The notes below the pieces were generated by a model that worked only from the letters and a program-made list of their open reading frames with translations, ran no database searches and was not told where the DNA came from. Shown here piece by piece: positions 59,723-64,000 of a stretch of 64,000 nt of DNA (its first letter is position 1; the number at the start of each line of letters is the position of its first letter). This DNA comes from Nitrospira_D sp002331625. GTDB taxonomy: Bacteria > Nitrospirota > Nitrospiria > Nitrospirales > Nitrospiraceae. The stretch spans positions 124,001-188,000 of the forward strand of contig DALYJF010000002.1 of NCBI GenBank assembly GCA_031969955.1, written 5' to 3'. The position numbers and the translations under genes are program-made.

Positions 59723-61146
59723 TAGTTGTTCTTCCGCAGACGGGCGGCGTAAAATCCATCCATCCCACACTCGTTACTCATGGTGGAAAATGCACCGTTG
59801 ATCGTCACAAATGGGAGGGCACCGGTAGGGAGCCACGGCGCCACAGATTCACGCGTCCATCCGGAATGGCTTTCGCAAAAACGGGTGACGACCTCTTCCG
59901 TCTCTTCCATTTCCGTCGAGCAGGTACTATAGATCAGCACCCCATCGGGCCGCAAGCAGGAAGCCACCGATGCAAGAATGTCGGTCTGAAGTTTCTGGTG
60001 CCTGGCGAACCCCGAACTGTCTTTCCGCCACTTCGATTCAGGGTGTCGGCGCAAGACCCCCATCCCACTACAGGGCGCATCCACAAGGATACGATCGAAG
60101 CACGGCGATGCCTCACGGGGATGTGGCCCTCGATCAATCGCCTTATGCCATTCTGAGGATTGTCTTACATCGCCGGCAATCGGCACGACGCTCCGAATGC
60201 CGAGGCGGCGGCAATTTTCGCGGAGGAGTTCTAATCGAGATCCCTTGCGATCGATGGCATAGATCGTCCCGCGATCGCCCATAAGTTCGGCAAGGTGAGT
60301 CGCCTTGCCACCGGGAGCGGCACAGGCATCCAGAATCCTCTCCCCTGGTTGCGGATCAAGGATCGGTGGAATGAGTTGAGCCGCTTCATCTTCCACATAG
60401 AAATCCCCTTCCCAGAACCCCGGTAGCGATGTCACGTCCTGCCCCTTTTCCAGCATCACCCCTACCGAACTGATCGTGGTGGGATGGGCGATCACACCTC
60501 CTTGTCGCAACCGTGCGACAGACTCTTCTCTCGTGAGTCGAGTGGAGTTCACTCGCAGGGTCAGGCTCGGGACCGTGCTGCCCGCTCGACAAGCAGCCTC
60601 TGCCCGCTCGAGCCCCAATCGGTTGAGCCACCGCTCTGTCAACCATTCCGGGATTCCATACCGAACCGACAACGAGTGCGCCGGGTGACGTACCGGATCT
60701 GGAAAGGGTGGCGCCGGTACACGCGTGAGATTGCGCAAGACTCCATTCACCAACCCGCTCCAATCGCGGCCCAGTTTTTTCGCGTAGGATTTCGTCAAGA
60801 GCACCGTTTCATTCACCGCTGCTGAAGCCGGAATGCGATCAAGAAACAGCAGTTGATAGGCGCCAAGCCTCAGTAGCATTTGAACGACGACCGGCAATTT
60901 ATGGAGGGGCTTATCCAGTACGGCGCCGAGTCTCCAATCGATCGTCTCCTGCCGTCGGAGAACCCCATACACCAGCTCCATCATCAGCGAACGATCACGA
61001 GGCTGGAGACCAGACAAGGCCTGCTGTTCGATCAGTTCATCGAGTGGATCATCCGTTCGTTGACAGGAGAGCAGGATCGAAAGCGAAAGTGATCGCGATG
61101 AGGCCCCTCGCACATCAGTACCCAGCCTACTCTTGCGAGTTATCAT
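59722..61146 (-). CDS. rsmB: 16S rRNA (cytosine-967-C5)-methyltransferase RsmB
   Basis: A 474-residue protein with the NusB-like N-terminal domain (QRDRSLMMELVYGVLRRQETIDWRL-like QPRDRSLMMELVYGVLRRQ, LLRLGAYQLLFLDRIPASAAVNE). The methyltransferase domain has DACAAPGGKATHLAELMGD (SAM motif I), RILVDAPCSGMGVLRRHPE (motif IV, catalytic Cys) and YSTCSTEMEETEEVV (motif VI, second Cys). It follows fmt by 30 bp. The fmt-rsmB order is common in bacteria. Confidence 0.94.
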   Translation of the reverse strand: MITRKSRLGTDVRGASSRSLSLSILLSCQRTDDPLDELIEQQALSGLQPRDRSLMMELVYGVLRRQETIDWRLGAVLDKPLHKLPVVVQMLLRLGAYQLLFLDRIPASAAVNETVLLTKSYAKKLGRDWSGLVNGVLRNLTRVPAPPFPDPVRHPAHSLSVRYGIPEWLTERWLNRLGLERAEAACRAGSTVPSLTLRVNSTRLTREESVARLRQGGVIAHPTTISSVGVMLEKGQDVTSLPGFWEGDFYVEDEAAQLIPPILDPQPGERILDACAAPGGKATHLAELMGDRGTIYAIDRKGSRLELLRENCRRLGIRSVVPIAGDVRQSSEWHKAIDRGPHPREASPCFDRILVDAPCSGMGVLRRHPESKWRKDSSGFARHQKLQTDILASVASCLRPDGVLIYSTCSTEMEETEEVVTRFCESHSGWTRESVAPWLPTGALPFVTINGAFSTMSNECGMDGFYAARLRKNN

Positions 61147-61176
61147 CGAGATGAGGAGTCACAACGTTGCGAGGAA

Positions 61177-62118
61177 CTATGCGGCCGGTGAACCCAATTG
61201 CACACCGGTCGTCACGCGATGTCCGGCCAGGAATTGTGCCACCGCCATGCGCTTCGAATTGGCTGTTTGAATTTCACGGATATCGAGAAGGCCAGAGCCG
61301 GTCGCTACCAGAATCGATTGCTTATCGACCGTCACAATAGTTCCAGGTTTGTTGGTGACAGCACGTGCGTTCGGGATCGCCTTCCACACATTCCACCGTT
61401 CATCACCAAGAAACGTGTAGGCTCCGGGCCAAGGAGACAGCCCACGCACCCGATTGGCAAGTGACGTGGCACTCATCGTCCAATCGATTAACCCGTCTTC
61501 CTTTTTCAAGAGCGGCGCCATGGTGGCCCGGCCATCATCTTGCTTCGTTGGCGTCAGCGTTCCGGCTTTCAATTGCGCAATCGTGTCGACCAGCAGCCGT
61601 CCTCCTAGCTCTGCGAGCCGAGGCGCCAAGGTCCCAGCCGTATCGTCTGGCAAGATGGGGAGTGCCCCTTGCAGCAGCATTGGCCCTGTATCCATCCCCT
61701 CATCCATCAACATCGTGGTAATGCCCGTTTCAGTCTCACCATTGATGACAGCCCACTGGACCGGAGCCGCGCCTCGGTACTTTGGCAACAGTGATCCGTG
61801 CACATTCACACAGCCCATCGGAGGCAGGCGAAGAATGGGTGTATGGAGAATACGTCCGTAGGCGGCGACCGCGATGAGCTCTGGCTTCCAGTCGGAAAGG
61901 GCTTGCAGAAATTCAGGGGTTCGAATTTTGAGGGGCTGCATCACAGGAATACCGGCCCGCTCCGCGACGAGTTTGACAGGTGGAGCAACAAGTTGATGGC
62001 CCCTTCCTTTGGGTCGATCCGGCTGTGACACCACTCCGACCACCTGATCGCCGGATCGAAGCAGGGATTCGAGCGACGGCACGGCAAACTCGGGTGTGCC
62101 CATGAAGACGATGCGCAT
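61177..62118 (-). CDS. fmt: Methionyl-tRNA formyltransferase
   Basis: Formylates Met on initiator tRNA. It begins MRIVFMGTPEFAVPSLESLL and has QPDRPKGRGHQLVAPPVK. The catalytic region NVHGSLLPKYRGAAPVQWAVINGE holds Asn and His, and TGITTMLMDEGMDTG holds Asp. The C-terminal domain contains VRGLSPWPGAYTFL. At 313 residues it is usual. It is the first gene of the fmt-rsmB-rpe-pheS-pheT series. The initiator tRNA gene lies 88 bp upstream in the opposite direction. def is not seen here. Confidence 0.96.
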   Translation of the reverse strand: MRIVFMGTPEFAVPSLESLLRSGDQVVGVVSQPDRPKGRGHQLVAPPVKLVAERAGIPVMQPLKIRTPEFLQALSDWKPELIAVAAYGRILHTPILRLPPMGCVNVHGSLLPKYRGAAPVQWAVINGETETGITTMLMDEGMDTGPMLLQGALPILPDDTAGTLAPRLAELGGRLLVDTIAQLKAGTLTPTKQDDGRATMAPLLKKEDGLIDWTMSATSLANRVRGLSPWPGAYTFLGDERWNVWKAIPNARAVTNKPGTIVTVDKQSILVATGSGLLDIREIQTANSKRMAVAQFLAGHRVTTGVQLGSPAA

Positions 62119-62205
62119 GCCTTCGCTTTAACATCGCAGTGGCAAGAATGCAATCGTGTCACGCCGCAACTTGACTTGCTGTTCAGCCCTTTGTTAGCAT
62201 CCCTC

Positions 62206-62282
<77 letters not shown>

Positions 62283-62589
62283 AAACCTATCCTCTCTTCC
62301 TAATCTATCTCTTCTTCTCAACTAGTTAACTTGAACGCAAACCCTGCAGCTGAGCCAAGGGATTCGTCGGTACAAAGCCCGCGACACAATGAAATAGCGG
62401 GCTGCCGCGTATCGGAAGGCATGGGTGCTACGCTCAAACGCCTTTCGGGGGTTGAAAGAGGCTGCGAACCGGAGAGAGATCCCGGCGTGTCGGCCTGCAG
62501 ACCCTTAGTGGACTCGGTCTGTGCCCTCGCCAAATACACGTTTCGCTTTGGAGGCAAGACCGAGACGCGTGTCATGTAGCAACACAAAC
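62283..62589. other. Gap between initiator tRNA and cld, no supported gene
   Basis: Overlapping open frames of 80-90 residues exist on both strands (plus from 62331, minus from 62587). Neither has a ribosome site or a recognisable sequence. No terminator was recognised. A structured RNA is possible but was not recognised. Confidence 0.35.
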
Positions 62590-63375
62590 TTAGCGGCTCA
62601 TGATGTCCAGAATCTCGTCCAGCGGACGAATGGTGCCGAGCAGGATGGGCTCACCGAACCGCTTATTGTGGCGATTCTCTCTTACTTGCAGTAACGCGGT
62701 CACCAGGTTGTTGAAATCATCCAGCTTCGCCGTCTCGAAATACGTGATGAAGTCTAAATCGTCTAAGCCGCTCGAGTGGTAGAGCTTGCGCTTGATGGTC
62801 TTCAGATAGAGCACCGTCGCACCGGTATGCTCCTGCATCATCGCCATTCGGGCATCTTGAGACATCAACCACCACTCAGCATCTTTGCGGATCGGGACCA
62901 CCACCACGTACGGACTGCCTTGAGGTGGTGGAGTCTTCAGCTCAGCCTTGAGATCCTCCGGAAATTTCGGCACATAGTTCAACGCCTTGGTGATGCCGTT
63001 AAACGTGTCGGTGTTCTTGAGGGCTTTGCCGAACGACGTGCCCATAAAGTCCACCAAAAAATTCTGGTTGTCGATCATTTCTTTGGAGTGCACTCTGAGA
63101 AAAAAGTCCGCTTTCTCGGACAAGCCCCGCACCAAGTGGGTATCCACGGAGACCTTGTCCACATGCATCTGAAACACCCGTTTCACTTCCTCCACCGCGC
63201 CCGCCTTGGCTTGTTTGTCCATGTGCGACCATTGGTCCCCGACCTTGAAGGCGGCAAAGGTGGCATAGACGCCTGGTTCCTTTAATAACTTCTCCCGATC
63301 CACTTCTGCTCCGGCAACTCGGGCAAAAGCGATGATGGCAATACTTATTAGGACCAAGATTATTCGGCCTTGCAT
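62590..63375 (-). CDS. cld: Periplasmic chlorite dismutase
   Basis: A haem b enzyme that splits chlorite into chloride and O2; in Nitrospira its everyday role is unsettled. A signal peptide of 23 residues ends ARVAGA. With that cleavage, QEHTGA places the proximal His at mature position 160 and TIKRKLYH the distal Arg at position 173, the numbering of the N. defluvii enzyme. Other features are GVYATFAAFKVGDQW, DLVLRVHS-like FFLRVHSKEM, and DFITYFETAKLDDF. The 261 residues give the long, pentameric-type form. It lies 92 bp from the ABM gene on the same strand. Confidence 0.95.
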   Translation of the reverse strand: MQGRIILVLISIAIIAFARVAGAEVDREKLLKEPGVYATFAAFKVGDQWSHMDKQAKAGAVEEVKRVFQMHVDKVSVDTHLVRGLSEKADFFLRVHSKEMIDNQNFLVDFMGTSFGKALKNTDTFNGITKALNYVPKFPEDLKAELKTPPPQGSPYVVVVPIRKDAEWWLMSQDARMAMMQEHTGATVLYLKTIKRKLYHSSGLDDLDFITYFETAKLDDFNNLVTALLQVRENRHNKRFGEPILLGTIRPLDEILDIMSR

Positions 63376-63467
63376 ACAGTCCTCCTTATAGGAGTTAGAT
63401 CTGATGGCGGACCTTGGTACAAGCTCAACTTGTGAGACTGCTCGCTACCATCCCTTCCCGCAAGACT

Positions 63468-63770
63468 TTAGTGTGGGATCTTTGCGGCGAGCACATCGAC
63501 CTGCTCGATCTTTGGCGCTTCGGCTAGCAACTCGGGAGCCTTAGCCATCAATGCCGCTGCGATCTGGCCAGCCAAATGTGCCTTGCGACCTGCGTCATCA
63601 GCAAAGGCATCGAAGATGCCAAACGTCGCCGGGCCCAACCGCAGTGCGAACCAGATCGGCGTCGTAGCCTCCTGATTTGCCAGGGCGAGCCCGCTCTCGA
63701 GAAATCGAGCAACATCCGCCTCTTTTCCTGGCTTGGCTTGTAATCGTACTAACAGAGCAACTCGTACCAT
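63468..63770 (-). CDS. ABM-domain protein (putative quinol monooxygenase family)
   Basis: A 100-residue antibiotic-biosynthesis-monooxygenase-like ferredoxin-fold protein: VALLVRLQAKPGKEADVARFLE, TPIWFALRLGPATFGIFDAF, AGRKAHLAGQIAAALM. Such proteins act as dimers on quinols or quinones, or as haem-degrading enzymes; the substrate is not shown. It lies just upstream of cld and may be co-transcribed with it. It is divergent from the GlxA-type regulator at 63874. AGGAGAGAC-like sequence precedes the start. Confidence 0.8.
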   Translation of the reverse strand: MVRVALLVRLQAKPGKEADVARFLESGLALANQEATTPIWFALRLGPATFGIFDAFADDAGRKAHLAGQIAAALMAKAPELLAEAPKIEQVDVLAAKIPH

Positions 63771-63873
63771 GTCAGTCTCTCCTTTCTGAGATTGAACACT
63801 GTGAAACGTATTCTAGCAATGGATATCAATTGCAAGTAGTGGCAGGAGAGACAATTATGCTACAGTTCTCGCC

Positions 63874-64000
63874 ATGCAAATTTACGTGCTTGCGCTGAAT
63901 GAAGTCTTCGACACCGGCCTAACCACTCTGCTCGACACCTTCGGCACGGCGAACGACCTGGCGGAATCCACTGGATCCCCTTCAACACGTTTCGATGTTA
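63874..64000 (+). CDS. GlxA-type AraC-family regulator, 3' part beyond window edge
   Basis: The frame starts at ATG 63874 and is open to the last base. Its 42 visible residues read MQIYVLALNEVFDTGLTTLLDTFGTANDLAE, which resembles the start of GlxA-family transcriptional regulators (a DJ-1/PfpI-like domain followed by an AraC helix-turn-helix). Only the beginning is present, so the AraC part is not seen. It is divergent from the ABM gene and could control it. Confidence 0.65.
   Translation, partial: MQIYVLALNEVFDTGLTTLLDTFGTANDLAESTGSPSTRFDV

Noticed and set aside
62318..62587. Overlapping 80-90 codon frames on both strands between tRNA-fMet and cld
   Set aside because: Neither has a ribosome site or a convincing composition, and each is the shadow of the other.

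Overview
The window looks like a chromosomal segment of a Nitrospira species (phylum Nitrospirota, nitrite oxidisers). The evidence is a secreted chlorite dismutase with the Nitrospira-type signal peptide and haem residues, proteins with protochlorophyllide-reductase-like (PCP_red) repeats, a ferredoxin-type sulfite reductase fused to a TusA domain, and otherwise ordinary Gram-negative housekeeping genes. No phage, insertion sequence, transposon or CRISPR array was seen. Two paralogous remnants are decayed.

Layout. 1-5.99 kb: phosphate uptake on the minus strand (porin, pstS, pstC, and pstA cut by the left edge). Two triple 11-bp-spaced Pho-box-like sites lie upstream of pstS and of the porin. 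6-10 kb: mixed small genes (msrA, PilZ protein, pal, a pair of tiny genes) and tRNA-Arg. 10-13.1 kb: aroK-aroE-SDR-trmI. 13.1-19 kb (plus): NfeD protease and its slipin, a sigma-70 factor, lipB and a glutamate dehydrogenase. 19-23.6 kb: small hypotheticals, a D,D-carboxypeptidase and an FG-GAP lipoprotein.

23.6-37.6 kb: a long minus-strand series, yebC-ruvA-(Cys-rich secreted protein)-ruvB-pheA-hisC-aroF-tyrA-aroA-cmk-plsC-rpsA-sppA-ihf/HU-(PCP_red protein). It joins recombination, aromatic amino acid synthesis and the aroA-cmk-rpsA-ihfB neighbourhood known from proteobacteria. 37.7-42.4 kb: an intact membrane protein and its frameshifted tandem copy, a second PCP_red protein, and a repeat-built helix-hairpin-helix protein. 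42.6-50.4 kb: an assimilatory sulfate reduction cluster (Rrf2 regulator, sulfite reductase-TusA, APS reductase, TrpD-like protein, cysD, cysNC), followed by a decayed copy of the cysNC 3' end.

50.6-55 kb (plus): a Fis-type regulator, HU, tRNA-Val, then thrS-infC-rpmI-rplT. infC very probably starts at ATC. 55.1-62.1 kb (minus): fmt-rsmB-rpe-pheS-pheT and a DCC protein. Both PheRS subunits are of archaeal/eukaryotic type although they sit beside rplT, where bacterial pheST usually lies. 62.2-64 kb: initiator tRNA, chlorite dismutase, a small ABM-family monooxygenase and the start of a GlxA-type regulator.

The linked themes are phosphate acquisition under PhoB-like control, sulfate to sulfide assimilation by direct APS reduction, aromatic amino acid synthesis, and translation. 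All functions are inferred from reading the sequence; no database search was run.
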